In this document: positions 10,656 through 21,578 of the stretch, one piece after another | How positions within the stretch are numbered: position 1 is the stretch's first letter | How the letters are laid out: each line of letters starts with the position of its first letter | From: Spirometra erinaceieuropaei | Lineage: Eukaryota; Platyhelminthes; Cestoda; Diphyllobothriidea; Diphyllobothriidae | Direction: 5' to 3' | Length of the DNA stretch: 64,000 bases | Assembly: GCA_902702965.1 (NCBI GenBank) | Contig: CACRXP010000401.1 | Location: 42,949 to 106,948 of the forward strand | Notes under the pieces: model-generated | Told to the model about the DNA's origin: nothing | Database searches by the model: none | What the model saw: the letters and a program-made list of their open reading frames with translations, nothing else | Position numbers and translations under genes: made by a program

Positions 10656-11063
10656 TTGAAAATGAACATTATGCGCAATTTAACTTTAACGCATCTTGAC
10701 TGTATCTAAGGGTGTACCTACTATCGTGAGTTTGAATTAAATCCAGGCCGTCGGGTTGTTTACGACTGGCTAAAATTAATGAATACGTCCCCAGGGTCCA
10801 CAATGCGTATGATCACCTGGTGCAGGTCGTCTCGTCTCCTCAACGCCAACAGGTGATCATGTTGAAACTGTTTTTTTTTCAGTTTAAATCGCAGCAGACT
10901 TTGGTTAAACAGAATCGTTTACGAGACAAAGTTAAATTATTAACTGTTTTGTATATCGCATACGCGTCCAAATAAAATTACCTAAAAGCATTAGTTTGTT
11001 CCGAAAGAATTTAACCTTCCCCCAAAAATTGCATCCTGGAATGTCTGTTTTCAGTACATATAT
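10656..11063. other. No gene recognised
   Basis: No coding or repeat assignment. Note the imperfect inverted pair GATCACCTGGTG/CAACAGGTGATCATG around 10810-10862. Confidence 0.4.
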
Positions 11064-11158
11064 ATGGTAGGGGACGCTCACCGATTGTTCTTAAGGAACT
11101 CACTCGTTCCGTCGTGGCTTATGGGATCTCACTCGAGCCTAACTAGCAGCCGCACAGC
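11064..11158 (-). repeat. SINE 3' fragment (family S1b)
   Basis: Inverted distal part of the S1b SINE: GACGCTCACCGATTGTTCTT, AACTCACTCGTTCCGTCGTG and GCAGCCGCACAGCGAC, matching the inverted copies at 20700 and 30045. Confidence 0.6.
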
Positions 11159-11165
11159 GACGCAT

Positions 11166-11270
11166 GATTTAACTCCAAGTTACCATGCAAGTTCTGCACT
11201 GATTAATTTCTGAAATTATTCACCTGATTATTCTCTGGAGTTCATATACCGGAAACCGCTAGAGAACGCT
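11166..11270 (+). repeat. Direct repeat R5, copy 3, cut by gap
   Basis: Same leader as at 8025-8095, then the first 20 bases of the R5 block (GGAAACCGCTAGAGAACGCT) up to the first N. Confidence 0.8.
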
Positions 11271-11696
11271 NNNNNNNNNNNNNNNNNNNNNNNNNNNNNN
11301 NNNNNNNNNNNNNNNNNNNNNNNNNNNNNNNNNNNNNNNNNNNNNNNNNNNNNNNNNNNNNNNNNNNNNNNNNNNNNNNNNNNNNNNNNNNNNNNNNNNN
11401 NNNNNNNNNNNNNNNNNNNNNNNNNNNNNNNNNNNNNNNNNNNNNNNNNNNNNNNNNNNNNNNNNNNNNNNNNNNNNNNNNNNNNNNNNNNNNNNNNNNN
11501 NNNNNNNNNNNNNNNNNNNNNNNNNNNNNNNNNNNNNNNNNNNNNNNNNNNNNNNNNNNNNNNNNNNNNNNNNNNNNNNNNNNNNNNNNNNNNNNNNNNN
11601 NNNNNNNNNNNNNNNNNNNNNNNNNNNNNNNNNNNNNNNNNNNNNNNNNNNNNNNNNNNNNNNNNNNNNNNNNNNNNNNNNNNNNNNNNNNNNNNN
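11271..11696. other. Assembly gap (426 N)
   Basis: Run of unknown bases. Any translation across it is meaningless. The left edge lies inside repeat R5. Confidence 0.99.
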
Positions 11697-12259
11697 CGCC
11701 CATGCAGTCATGGCATATCGGGAAGAATGACCAAAACGAGTCTAAATATTAGTTTCTGGGTGCCTTAAAATCTTGATGACCGTCAAATTACGAAAGTTCC
11801 GTACGGGTTGATCATGCTCGGCTCAATTTTTTCATCAGACGACTAGTCTACACTTTGAACGTTCTGCTCCGAACACTGCACATCGAACAAGTGAGCATTT
11901 TACAATTCACACCTTGTATGATCCAGTTCTAAAAATATTTTCCTTATATGCAAACATTTTCGGATAACATTTATTTGGCTCATCTGTCCGGGGTTTCGCC
12001 TTTCAAAGTCCGTAAAATGGGTTCTAAATAATTGGACTATATTGTATATTGGGTAGATGCTACTTGGTTGTGGCATTTTTAAATATTTTTCATTGTCAAA
12101 GCAATCTGAGGGAAACAGATCGCCGAGTGCAGGACAAAGAATAAAAGTGGTTGCAACTTCAATACATTTCGGCCGCCTTGCGCATGGTTTTTAAATTTGT
12201 AAGCTACAAACCATTTTTATACCGCCCGGTTAAAGTTAATAACTTAAACCAATATCCTT
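11697..12259. other. No gene recognised
   Basis: AT-rich, no supported feature. Confidence 0.45.
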
Positions 12260-12870
12260 GTAATTTAAATGTGATATTTCATGAAGTTGTGACCGAAAAT
12301 AACAAATATGTTTTCAATTCAAAAAGATGGCTTAATTAGGGTTCTAATTTTGATTATCGCACAGAGTAATGCCCTGATATTTCAGCCATGCCAGGATGCG
12401 TGCTTTTGAACGAGGGTCATTTCGGCCGTCCGGAAAAGGTACATCCTCTAAAACGAACTGATCTATTATTGTGTATATATCCTATCAATACTGTATGCCC
12501 TTTATATTCAAATATATTCTCTCTTCGTAGTAAATCACGTTTTTCGTTTTTAAAACGCTTCCTTAATGTGAGGTTTTGCGTAAGGCAACGTGTCTGCACA
12601 TTTATTACTACGATTTATAAAGTTGCAACTTAATCCTTGCCCATTGCTAACTTTATGAGTCATGTATGAATCTTCACAGCATACAGAATCTTCCGGTTTT
12701 ACATACACGGGAAAAGTGCAGTACGCAGTTCTGAAACCCTAAGTGCAGGTGCAACGGTAGGTCGGGTTCGAAATTATCTGGGAATTAAAAGAGGTTCTTA
12801 AAGGAGATAGACAGCCTTTCCTCAAATAAAAAATTGAAAAAAAGCATAACTTGTTACCAAATGAGAAGAC
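12260..12870. mobile_element. Fold-back element E, fragment
   Basis: Degraded left arm and centre: CATGAAGTTGTGACCGAAAA, GGATGCGTGCTTTTGAACG, then GGTCGGGTTCGAAATTATC and AATTAAAAGAGGTTCTTAAA in the central part. The right arm is not recognisable beyond about 12870. Confidence 0.5.
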
Positions 12871-13839
12871 GGACCTCAAAAATATCGGTTAACATAATTA
12901 GATCAAGAATACCGACCCGAAAATTAGATAAATTCCATCAAGTTGAAATTGGTTTTTTGTAAATTTGTTCGGGCAATATGATTACATAAGTGGGTGTTGA
13001 ATTAAGAAATTGATGATCTTATAATTTTCAATATACTTTCGTAAGGAGCAGCTTGCTGGCATTGAAGACTCATCATTTAATGCAAGTTTGATAACCAGAA
13101 TAAACCACTTCCAGTTTTGCTACGCGTTAGTTTCGCAAAACACCGTAGGTTATAAAAGGAAAGCACATTTTGTATATGCTGAATTGTAATTTCTATTTAG
13201 GGCCGTCACATTTTAAGGCCAGGAGTTTATCGTGCTTCATGAATTATTTGGCAGTTTTGACAGTTTTTTATGCTTGCTTATGAAAATCCAGACAACTAGG
13301 CGTATGTGAAAACTTGCCCGTTACCAGCGGTCAAGAGCCCTGTCCACCTAGTGCGAAATTAACAAACTGTCCACCTTCAGAAATATCAACGAAATAGGAA
13401 CAGAAACTGTCGATAAGGGAGGTTAACCTTCAACTACGAATCTAAATACAGATTTTTCACGCAGGCTCGTACACGGGAGAAACGTCTCTCAAACTGACAT
13501 TACTACTTGTAACAGCATTAGTATACTTGTTTTGCATAAAATGAATATAGGCCCTCATTTTATCCGAAATTTGCTGGTGTATGCTAGTAAACCTAGGTAC
13601 CGTTTGCCAGTGACAGGTAAGCATCGCCGGCTGCATGTACAAAGCTTTATAACCCGTCCCATTTGCGTAATTCGCCTTAGATAATGTTTTAGAATGTCGA
13701 ATAATTATAATATTCGAGACCGGCTGTATAAAACCAAGCGGGGATGAATACGAGTCTGTTGATTGTATGTTTGCTCATCCCTGTTACATACTTTGCAGAC
13801 GCTCGTGCCGCAGAGAAGCATTGAAACCAATATTAAAAT
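12871..13839. other. No gene recognised
   Basis: No coding assignment. It may include further unrecognisable fold-back debris to about 13230. Confidence 0.4.
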
Positions 13840-13847
13840 GTTTTCTG
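13840..13847 (+). repeat. Target-site duplication of Merlin element (left)
   Basis: GTTTTCTG, identical to 14636-14643 on the other side of the element. Confidence 0.85.
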
Positions 13848-13890
13848 GGTAACAATCGGAAGATGGCACCCAAAAATCCGCCTAACCAAT
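13848..13890 (+). repeat. Merlin left terminal inverted repeat
   Basis: Starts GGTAACAATCGG and is complementary to 14595-14635 with scattered mismatches. Confidence 0.85.
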
Positions 13891-13921
13891 GCAGCCCGCT
13901 TTACGGGATAGGTGGTAATAG

Positions 13922-14353
13922 GGGTTTAATGGGTGGTGGCTGGTTCGGATGTACGATATTAGCCGACAGAAAGGCCTATTTAAACAAGCGAATGATCGAA
14001 GCTGGCCCGCTCTCCGTTCCGTTATTACAAAATGGGTCGCCAAAGACAGTATAGCGGTAACGGACGAGTGGAAAGCGTATGATCCTCTTCCCTCAGGAGG
14101 TTATCTACATTCCTCTGTTAACCACTCAAAGAAATTAAAGGACCCTACCACCGGACGGCACACCAATTCCATTGAGGCCTACTGGAGTAGACAGAAAAGG
14201 AAACTACACGAGGGAGGCCCTGTATGTGACCGAGCTGTGTGGGCTCACATAGACGAAGTACAGTATCGTCTTTGGTTTGGCCTCAATTCCATGTATTTGA
14301 CAGATGCCTGGGAACTGTTCCTGTCCCATGTTGTGCAGACTTATCCTATTTAA
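13922..14353 (+). pseudogene. Merlin transposase, C-terminal fragment
   Basis: The frame ending at 14353 encodes the end of an ISXO2/IS1595-like DDE transposase. Clear motifs are VTDEWKAY (second catalytic D), VNHSK, then HTNSIEAYW (catalytic E). There are 36 residues between that D and E, the DD36E spacing of Merlin. The chain ends SHVVQTYPI and stop. The N-terminal zinc-binding or helix-turn-helix region and the first catalytic D are absent, so no active enzyme can result. An overlapping frame to 14054 gives GGGWFGCTILADRK, so a frameshift may lie near 13930-13960. The catalytic motifs make the family call firm; the exact 5' limit of coding is uncertain. Confidence 0.88.
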
Positions 14354-14367
14354 AAGTGATTTTATTT

Positions 14368-14376
14368 TGTAATAAA
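14368..14376 (+). promoter_or_regulatory. Possible polyadenylation signal
   Basis: TAATAAACT lies just after the transposase stop, inside the element. Confidence 0.4.
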
Positions 14377-14594
14377 CTGCCATAATGCGAATGTTTGCCG
14401 TATATTCAGGTGTACGTGTGCAAGTATGGGGAAGGTTGGGTAACAGTGACCATTTTACATGTAACCTCCTGCAATGTTAGTTCGGCCAGCCCCTGTTAGG
14501 CCGTCGCGGAAAGTCGAAGTAGTGCGTGAAAGTAGGCCTGCAACCGCTGACATAACCTAAAGGCGTTTGAGTACACTGTTAAAGGTATTATTTC

Positions 14595-14635
14595 TAGGTA
14601 GGGGATTTTTTGGGTGCCATCTCCCGATTGTTACC
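14595..14635 (-). repeat. Merlin right terminal inverted repeat
   Basis: Mirror of 13848-13890, ending CCGATTGTTACC. Confidence 0.85.
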
Positions 14636-14643
14636 GTTTTCTG
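14636..14643 (+). repeat. Target-site duplication of Merlin element (right)
   Basis: GTTTTCTG, exact copy of 13840-13847. Confidence 0.85.
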
Positions 14644-15470
14644 ATATCGATCCAATCACCGCATCAGAAATCTGAACGGCTCGAACAATGGACTGGTGGC
14701 AGGATGAGGAAAAAGAAAATGAGACTCTGTTCCATAGCACTCATTACACATCCTCCAGCACAAATCATCTGATACACCTTTAAATCATCCCAGTACGCCT
14801 AAAGCCTAGATTTGGAAGTCTGACACCTCCCAAGATAACTCCGATCTCCTACCCTCAGGACGTACAGTCAGTCTGCAATGTCACCTTCGAAATGTAGCCT
14901 TTATGACACTCCCACTCAGTTGGAATCAGAACCGCACTTTTTTGTTTTCGCCAGAACTTGGCCCATGCTGCGCGGAACAGCTGTTTGTGGCGTGCGTAGA
15001 CAGTCACCACAATGAACTTGTCCCCCATTTTCTCGACTCCTTCTTGACGCCGAACTCAGGTGGATGGGGGAAGAGAGAGTGCGATAGATCCAGCTCAAGA
15101 TTAAAATCACTACAACCCAATTTAAGCAAGGTCAAAATACCTGCGCCCACCCTGTTGTGAGAAACAATTTGAACATCAACGATAATCATGGTTGAACTAC
15201 CAGCCTATAATCACGACGAACACCAGGTTGGTGAGATGAAGTCTGATGGCGTGTCGGCGATTGTACGTGCGTTTAATGCATGACGGGCATAAAATGTTCT
15301 GCGTCAAGCATTTCAAGATTAGCTTGTTAAGTTGAGCAGAAACACCTAGGGGGACAGTCAAGGCGCGAGACAATCGGGGTCGTCAACTATCTCCGCGGCC
15401 AACGAGGGCGGATGCGATTTAGGTTACGTTGACATGCGGGTCGGATGCAGTCACATAGGCGTCATTGGCG
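14644..15470. other. No gene recognised
   Basis: Open frames below 90 codons overlap on both strands, with no family signature. Confidence 0.4.
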
Positions 15471-15479
15471 GGCCACACA

Positions 15480-15600
15480 TCAAACAAACTGCGCCATATG
15501 GGAAGAGCTGTGCGTATGACTTCCCAGTCTCCGAAGATGGGTAAACGAAACGACTACTCGGAACGTCAGACCTCAAATGCACCTCTCCCGGTGAACGCCT
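15480..15600 (+). ncRNA. Degenerate hammerhead-like repeat
   Basis: Same repeat as 20880-20950. GTCT (stem I) precedes CCGAAGA, which is CTGAAGA with one core change. A GGAA in place of GAAA then leads into CGTC and AGAC, which pairs with GTCT. The two core substitutions should abolish cleavage. It is a fossil of the family. Confidence 0.45.
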
Positions 15601-17150
15601 CATTTTCTTTTGACTTTAGGAAAAAGCGTTTTTAAGCATCCAGAGCTGTAGAACAGCCCTTCGAATTCAAGGGACGATTGCGGTAAATCACTGAGTGGGC
15701 TATGAAACTGTCATTAAAATTCCTAATTAAGGTTCTATGTCCGGAAAGCGATATGCCTCTGGGCGTTCTGTATATCACGGTTCTGCCAGTACTGCTTTTC
15801 AGTACCCTAGTAGATTCATTAATATTGCAAATAACTTTTAGGAAGTTAAACTCGTTGATTTTGGTCTGATAATTTCAGTGCAGGCTAGGCCATGATCAAA
15901 AGATTCTCAGCTTCCCAGAAAGAGCCTTTTCAACGTCTTTCTAACGAGGCATATTCCAGCGTTCAGGGAAAACACTGCAGGGTTCTTCCTTAAAACCGGT
16001 TTCGTCATTTCAGATCAAGCATCTGAAGTATTGGTCCGTGAAAAGAATTCAAGGGTGCATTAGGAGGTCGGCCTTGAATGCAGCAGTCATAAGTTGTTTT
16101 AAGATCTTCCGATTGGCACTCACTGTGGAAGCAACACCATCTGTTTGGATAACTTTGTTTCACCCCAGCAACATATGTATTAAACTCTCAGGATCATAAA
16201 AACCTTAACAAAGCACTCGTTACACCAGACATTTGGGCAAAATTAAAAGCGCAAAGATGGCCTTCCTCCCTCAAAGTACCCATCAAAAGAAGACATTATT
16301 CATGTTGTCTCTAATCCAGCCTGGTCCGCTAACCGGCATCTATCTGTCCTTCGTCTTGCTTTTTACGCTGACAACCCGGTCGGATGACAATAAAAGGTCA
16401 TTTCAAAGAAACTGAGTAATAAAGAATTTATCCTCTTTGGAGTTTCCTGCGTCTAAAGCCAACTATTGTCACCACTGCCTGAACTCATTTCTAAGAAATA
16501 ACGCCAGAAGTTCACTTAATGAACATGTGGGATCAGAAATATGACCTTTGGCCTATCCTCAGCGATAACAGTTAGCTGTAATCAGTCGTTGCTATGACTA
16601 CCCAGGCGTGTAACTAAAATACGGACATCCTGCTACAAGGATGTGCACGGCTAACATAAGGACCTTTAAGTAAGAAGGCTACATGGGAAAATTGTAGCAG
16701 TTCTGAATGTTAGAAGGGACTGTGATTAAAAATTACATCAAATGCTCTCCAAGGTGAGGTACTTTAGTCAAACCAACGCCGTGGGCAGCCCAGTTACCGG
16801 ACTGACAAGAACCAGACCTGATCGCTGGGACAGCGGATCTTGTTCGCTTGATGCCTCGGTTTCAGCCCCCAAGTCATCATCTGAGAATGGAACGACAGGT
16901 AAATTTGACGGTGTCGCACAAGGGATTTAGTATTTAAAAAATCTAGCTGTCATGTTAAGACGCACATACACAGCTACTAAAATCAGCATTCTCCGCAGTC
17001 ACTGCAGGTGTTCTTCTGTGATGCGTTATGTGCCTGATAGTGTCCCCCTCCCTCCCGTGGTAAATACACTGCACCAACACGGGAGCCATATTGGACTTTG
17101 GCAGACTTTATCGGAGATGCGCACCAAAACAAATGCCTACATTTTCGGTG
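15601..17150. other. No gene recognised
   Basis: No convincing coding or repeat feature in this stretch. Confidence 0.4.
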
Positions 17151-17159
17151 TACGGTGAC

Positions 17160-17500
17160 GCACCCGGTTGTTGGCGTAGGTCGCGCAACTGGGATCCCAG
17201 CCGCCCCATATTGTTGTTGTGGTTAATCAAAAATCGGGTTATTTGCTGTGTGGACAAGGGGTGTGAGCTCGAACGCCAAGGTGCAGGCTTGACCATGCCA
17301 TCCACCTGCGCCCTCCCCCGCCTCCGGTCTTCCTGACTCTGTCTTGACACGGGGCCCAAAGGGGGGGGGGGAGAAGGAAAGAGTGGGGTACATGCTGTGC
17401 AAGATAACAATTAATATAAATTAAATTTCTGCACAAGTCACCGTCCCTGCTTCCACCTTGCCGTCGGGCACACGTTGGACATCGTTGAAACCGACTCTCG
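17160..17500 (-). repeat. GC-rich dispersed repeat R4, copy 1
   Basis: On the minus strand it matches 31553-31760 and 32078-32290: ACGATGTCCAACGTGTGC, ACGGTGACTTGTGCAG, CGTGTCAAGACAGAGTCAGG and GGAGGGCGCAGGTGG, in that order. A poly-G run of about ten lies on the plus strand near 17362-17371. Confidence 0.75.
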
Positions 17501-17639
17501 AACTGTCGTGTCATGTGCCTGACCGTCCATCGCCGACAGTTAGTATATACATGTCAGGCGAATGAAATGCCTGTTTTGAAGATCAAGACGTGCTCCCTCA
17601 ATGACTTCCTTCGAGGTCTCTTCGTCTCTTGTAGCAGCA

Positions 17640-17662
17640 GTTAACTGACTGACTGACTGTGA
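17640..17662 (+). repeat. (GACT)n short tandem repeat
   Basis: TAACTGACTGACTGACTG: four consecutive tetranucleotide units. Confidence 0.8.
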
Positions 17663-17856
17663 ATACAGTAGCTAGTCAGAGTCCTGACTGGCAGATAATT
17701 TAAACGTTTGAAACCAGCGCCGGCATGTCCGTCAAAGAGGTATTTAAGGACGCGAAAAATTCAAATCTGCGGATTTTGTGATATTAAAGGGTAAAATATT
17801 GACCGGTAGCAAAACGAAAGCCTTTTCTGCTGGCACCGCACAGGGAATCCTCAAGG

Positions 17857-18056
17857 TCATAGCCGTACCTGCAGTTGATATGCCTCAGCATAACCCTATA
17901 CCCTAACCCCAACCCCTAACCGCAAACCCTAATCCCAACACATAACGCCTAATCCTAACCTCTAGCCCCCAACCCCTAATCTTAACTTCTAACCCTGACT
18001 CCTAAATCCAATCCCTTAACCTAACCCCAATTCCTTACAGGTACGACTACGAATTA
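17857..18056. mobile_element. Telomere-repeat-cored inverted-repeat element M, copy a
   Basis: TIR-like ends TCATAGCCGTACCTGCAG and CAGGTACGACTACGAATTA bracket a core of degenerate CCCTAA-type repeats (ACCCTAACCCCAACCCC and similar). No coding. This is the same family as 54063-54243, 61857-62094 and 62480-62651. Confidence 0.7.
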
Positions 18057-18176
18057 TGAACTTGTCATCTTCAGCTTCAGTAATGGCATGTGAAAATTCA
18101 CTGCAAGCTGAAGAAACATGCTCTTGTCTGATGGGGCACCACCGTTCACTAATGCGCCGGGGAGTGATGCTGGTCG

Positions 18177-18520
18177 CATGTGGTTATGTAGCCCCACATG
18201 AAGTAAACAAACCCCAGTCACCTCTAACACGGGACCGGTGGTATCAGGGGTTGTAATTGGTGGAGTCAAGGAACGCATAGGCGACGAGGTCATGTAGTTT
18301 TACGCAAAAGAAAAGCTATTAAGAATGCGCGGTTGGACTTTGAATGGTTGAGAAATGGTTGCGCTAATCCCTAACCCTAACCGCAACTATATCCACTTAT
18401 CCTAAACCCTAGCCCCTGGCTCTAACACCTAACCCTAACCACAACCTCAAACCCTAACCCTTAACCCCAACCCCGACAGAACTGTGTCCATCAGATGGAG
18501 CTACCAAATCACATCATACC
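18177..18520. mobile_element. Element M, long variant, copy b
   Basis: Left end GTGGTTATGTAGCCCCACAT, then the shared subterminal block AGTAAACAAACCCCAGTCAC and GACCGGTGGTATCAGGGG. A unique spacer, a CCCTAA-type core at 18365-18475 and a degraded right end (AGCTACCAAATCACATCA) follow. It is collinear with 60234-60537. Confidence 0.7.
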
Positions 18521-18596
18521 GTGAAGCTATTGAAGAACTCGTCTTTAAGCTTCGTTTTGACTAGAGTACTTATGGGAAAACTGGACAAGCAACATA

Positions 18597-19593
18597 CGGT
18601 AAGTAGGCTAACTCATGAAATGTCAGCCGAAATTCCAAAATGAGTTTTGGTTTCGAAAAAAAGTTTGATGAAGAATGCTTGTAAAACTGATTATTATATG
18701 GCATAGTACTTTAATAATTCAGTTATTTAAGTATGACGGCTTTCAAAAGTACTACTTTCCGGCCGCTTGCAAAAACTACACTCTGTTAAAAATAACCACC
18801 TGAGTAGCATATATTTTTCTCATTGATTTTAACTACCCTTAAAAATTCATTTATATTTCATGGAAAAACATGCATAACAATATTAATTCCTTTGCTTATT
18901 CGGCAAGAAGAAGCGTCTTCTTCTTCTTCGAATTTTCCACTTCAAAGAAGGGTATAATTCGGTTTTCCAAAACTGTTTCACTTCTCGAATAATTTTAAAC
19001 CAGACCTGCAGTTGCACTTGCATTCATTGTTTCGAAACTACAAGCCGCATATTTTTCGCGTACGGATAAAAATGCACTTTTCCACGTTATTAGGCGGAAG
19101 TCATATAGGGGTTCAGCGAATTTAGCAGAGGATTTGATTGATACTGTTAAATTAACAAGCCACAGTGGTAAATGCCTCAACATGACTTTTTATGAAAGGC
19201 CATTTCGCGGTATTAAAAAATCTCACAATAAGATATTTTTTAAAACCGAGTAAGGTCCTTCCTTCGGGTACACAATTAAAAGAAGACGCTATTTCCTACA
19301 GAATAAGCAAAGGAATGAATAGTTTTTACATGCTTTCATGAAATCTAATTAAATTTTTTAGAGCATCGAAAATCAATGAGGAAATTGCATGCTGCTCAAA
19401 TTGTCCTTTTTTTACAGAATATAGTTTTTGCACGCGACCGGAGAGAAGTTCGTTTCAAAGCCGGCATTCTTAGGTAACTGAATTATTATAGAATTATGCT
19501 GCATGATGATCACTTTCGCAACCACACTTCATTACGCATTTCGGAGCAAGAATGCATTTTGGTATTTCGGTTGAAATTACATGGGTTAGCCCA
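18597..19593. mobile_element. Fold-back element E, subfamily A, full length (~1 kb)
   Basis: Left end TACGGTAAGTAGGCTAACTC and right end TACATGGGTTAGCCCATGCT are inverse forms. The palindrome continues inward: CCGAAATTCCAAAATGAG against TTTTGGTATTTCGGTTG, AGCATATATTTTTCTCATTG against CAATGAGGAAATTGCATGCT, and GGGTATAATTCGGTTTT against AAACCGAGTAAGGTCC. No coding. Confidence 0.85.
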
Positions 19594-19790
19594 TGCTGCA
19601 ATCTCAGGGACGTTACATATGCAATATGCAGGAGGAAAAACAGACTCGAGTTTCCGTCTCTGGCCTGATATGTATATGTCCCGCCAGCCTCACTCAAACC
19701 CAGAGTTTCAGGACGTCGATAATCGAGAATTATTAAGCCAAACACTCTATCAGATCATCCATGATCTCTTTGTCCCGTCTATTACAACCA

Positions 19791-20413
19791 GGGATAATAA
19801 CTGTATTCCGGGAGTGCGCTCATCAATGGGGATTCGGTGACCTAGTCGTCCAGTTGTATCAAGGGACTCAGTCTACAGCCCTTGCACGCCGTTAATTTTC
19901 CTGATAGCAACCGATAGGACAATGGGCCCGTGATCCAATGGTAGAGCTTTGCACTTGATACCCGACGCAGCGTTTGGGGAACCCTGGCTCTTTAGAAGAA
20001 ACAAGTCCCGTTACCCAAATAGTGGACGCACTTCTCAAAGTAGGTAATAAGTCTGAAATCGCGCTTGGTCAGGTCGACGGTATTTCAATTACTCAGTGAT
20101 TAAGCTAGGCGAAACCACCAAGCAAGGTTACTCTGCATAGAAAGGAAAAAACCGATCCCAGATCTAAGCCCCCCTATTTATGAGGCGGCTCAACGGGATA
20201 ATTAAAAAGCCGTGTATGTTAGCAAGACCTAACGTAGAAAGCGCATAAAACATTATTGATGCTTTAACACTTACCCTGAAAACGGAACTTTGTTTAGTGC
20301 TTAACCAGAGGAGACAGCATCAGCAAAGAAGCCAATATGATTCAGGGAGGGGAAGCAATTACCCAGCTCCTTGGTGCAGTTAGCCGGAAAAATGGTAAGC
20401 TGGATGCGGATGA
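19791..20413 (+). repeat. Direct repeat R2, copy 1 (~620 bp)
   Basis: Begins CTGTATTCCGGGAGTGCGCT, contains a SINE-like head (GGGCCCGTGATCCAATGGTA), the invariant block GCCCCCCTATTTATGAGGCG and CTTACCCTGAAAACGGAACT, and ends in TTAGCCGGAAAAATGGTA. The second copy starts 1.18 kb downstream. Confidence 0.85.
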
Positions 20414-20489
20414 GATACATCAGTTACATCAGTTACTGCTTCTTTTCCCCCTCCCCCAAATCTCCACCCCCGATTATCTTGGTATTAGC

Positions 20490-20765
20490 AGAATGTTATT
20501 ATCGACAAGGACAAGGGAGACTGGAATGACCATTTCTGGCTTGTTAGCCGTCGTCAGACAGTCATACCCAGCCCCGAAGTGTGTAACACCTGGGGGCTCT
20601 AACTCGCGACTTGTTAGTTAAAGTTCCAACGCCTCTAACCACAGAGTCACAGGCCCGTTGTCCTGTCGGTTTCGATCGGGAATATTCAATGGTATGTGGC
20701 GCTCACCGATCGTTCTTACGGAACTCACTCGCTCCGTTGTGCCCTCCGGGCTCACAGATTCTGTG
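20490..20765 (-). repeat. tRNA-derived SINE copy (family S1b)
   Basis: Inverted copy. On the plus strand: tail AGGACAAGGGAGACTGGAAT, head with TAACTCGCGACTTGTTAG, leader CGGTTTCGATCGGGAATATT, then GCGCTCACCGATCGTTCTTA. It sits between the two R2 copies. Confidence 0.65.
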
Positions 20766-20799
20766 CTTTTCAAAAACAGAAGAGGCGTTCGCCGGGGGG

Positions 20800-20950
20800 G
20801 GGGGTTTATTAGAGGTCCGACGTTTCGAGTAGTTGATTTAGGTCACGCATTGAACAAAGTGCGTCATATAAGGGGAGCTGCGCACAGGACTTTCCAGTCT
20901 CTGAAGATGGGTCGACAAGCCAACTACTCGAAACGTCGGGCCTCCACCTA
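20800..20950 (+). ncRNA. Hammerhead-like repeat in inverted arrangement
   Basis: Core CTGAAGA at 20901-20907 fits CTGANGA, GAAA is at 20930-20933, then CGTC. Upstream GTCT can pair with downstream GGGC through wobbles as stem I. Stem II is weak (GGGT/ACTC plus a long loop). An inverted partial copy (GACGTTTCGAGTAGTTG) at 20818-20834 mirrors ACTACTCGAAACGTCGG, so the locus is a 130-bp palindrome-like unit. A poly-G run lies at about 20797-20806. Confidence 0.5.
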
Positions 20951-20973
20951 AGAATCGCAGTTTCACTATTATT

Positions 20974-21578
20974 GATACTAACTGTATGCTGGGAGTGCGC
21001 TCATCAATGGGAATTGGGAGACCTAGTCGTTCCATTGTATCAAGAGATTCAGTCTACGAATCTTTCACCACCGTTATTGTTTATGATAAGAACCGATAGG
21101 AAACTGGGTCCGTAGTCCACTGGTAGAGCGTTGCACTTGATACCTAACGCCGCGTTTGTTGTACCCTGGCTCATCGGAGGAAACAAGTCCCCTAACCCAA
21201 ATGGTGGACACGCTTCCCAAAATAGATTATAAGCCTGGAATCGGGCTGACCATATTTCAATCACTCAGGCGAAACCATCAAGCAGATTAGTTCTGGAGAT
21301 AAAGAAAAAAGAATCGATCCCAGATCTAAGCCCCCCTATATATGAGGCGGCTCAACGGGATAATTAAAAAGCCGTGTATGTAAACAAGACCGAACGTAGA
21401 AAGCGCACAAAACACTAATGATGTTTTAACACTTACCCTGAAAACGGAACTTTGTTAGGTGCTTGACAAGGGGAGACAGCATCAGCAAAGAAGCCGATAT
21501 GTTTCAAGGGAGGGAAATCAATTACTCAGCTCCTTTTTGAAGTTAGCCGGAAAAATGGTAGGCTGGATACGGATGGGG
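20974..21578 (+). repeat. Direct repeat R2, copy 2 (~605 bp)
   Basis: Collinear with 19791-20413. Same landmarks: GGGAGTGCGCTCATCAATGG, CCACTGGTAGAGCGTTGCAC, AGCCCCCCTATATATGAGGC, GAGACAGCATCAGCAAAGAA. Confidence 0.85.

Larger units (their letters stand above)
13848..14635 (+). mobile_element. Merlin (IS1016-type) DNA transposon, internally deleted, 788 bp
   Basis: The element begins GGTAACAATCGG and ends CCGATTGTTACC. The inverted repeats extend about 40 bases with few mismatches (AGATGGCACCCAAAAA mirrored as TTTTTTGGGTGCCATCT). An exact 8-bp direct repeat GTTTTCTG flanks it, which matches the 8-9 bp duplications known for Merlin. Inside is the C-terminal part of a DDE transposase. Complete Merlin elements are longer, and the first catalytic aspartate and N-terminal region are missing, so this is an internally deleted copy that could only move with help. 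Sharp ends suggest it is younger than the surrounding repeats. Confidence 0.9.

Noticed and set aside
11242..11711. Open frames of about 150 codons on the minus strand
   Set aside because: They consist almost wholly of unknown bases in the assembly gap.
14903..15189. Overlapping frames on both strands as a small gene
   Set aside because: Frames of 60-85 codons on both strands with no motif, splice signal or repeat conservation.
20800..20950. Rho-independent-type terminator from the palindrome
   Set aside because: The inverted repeat is a mobile-repeat structure in eukaryotic DNA; a bacterial terminator is not a sensible reading.
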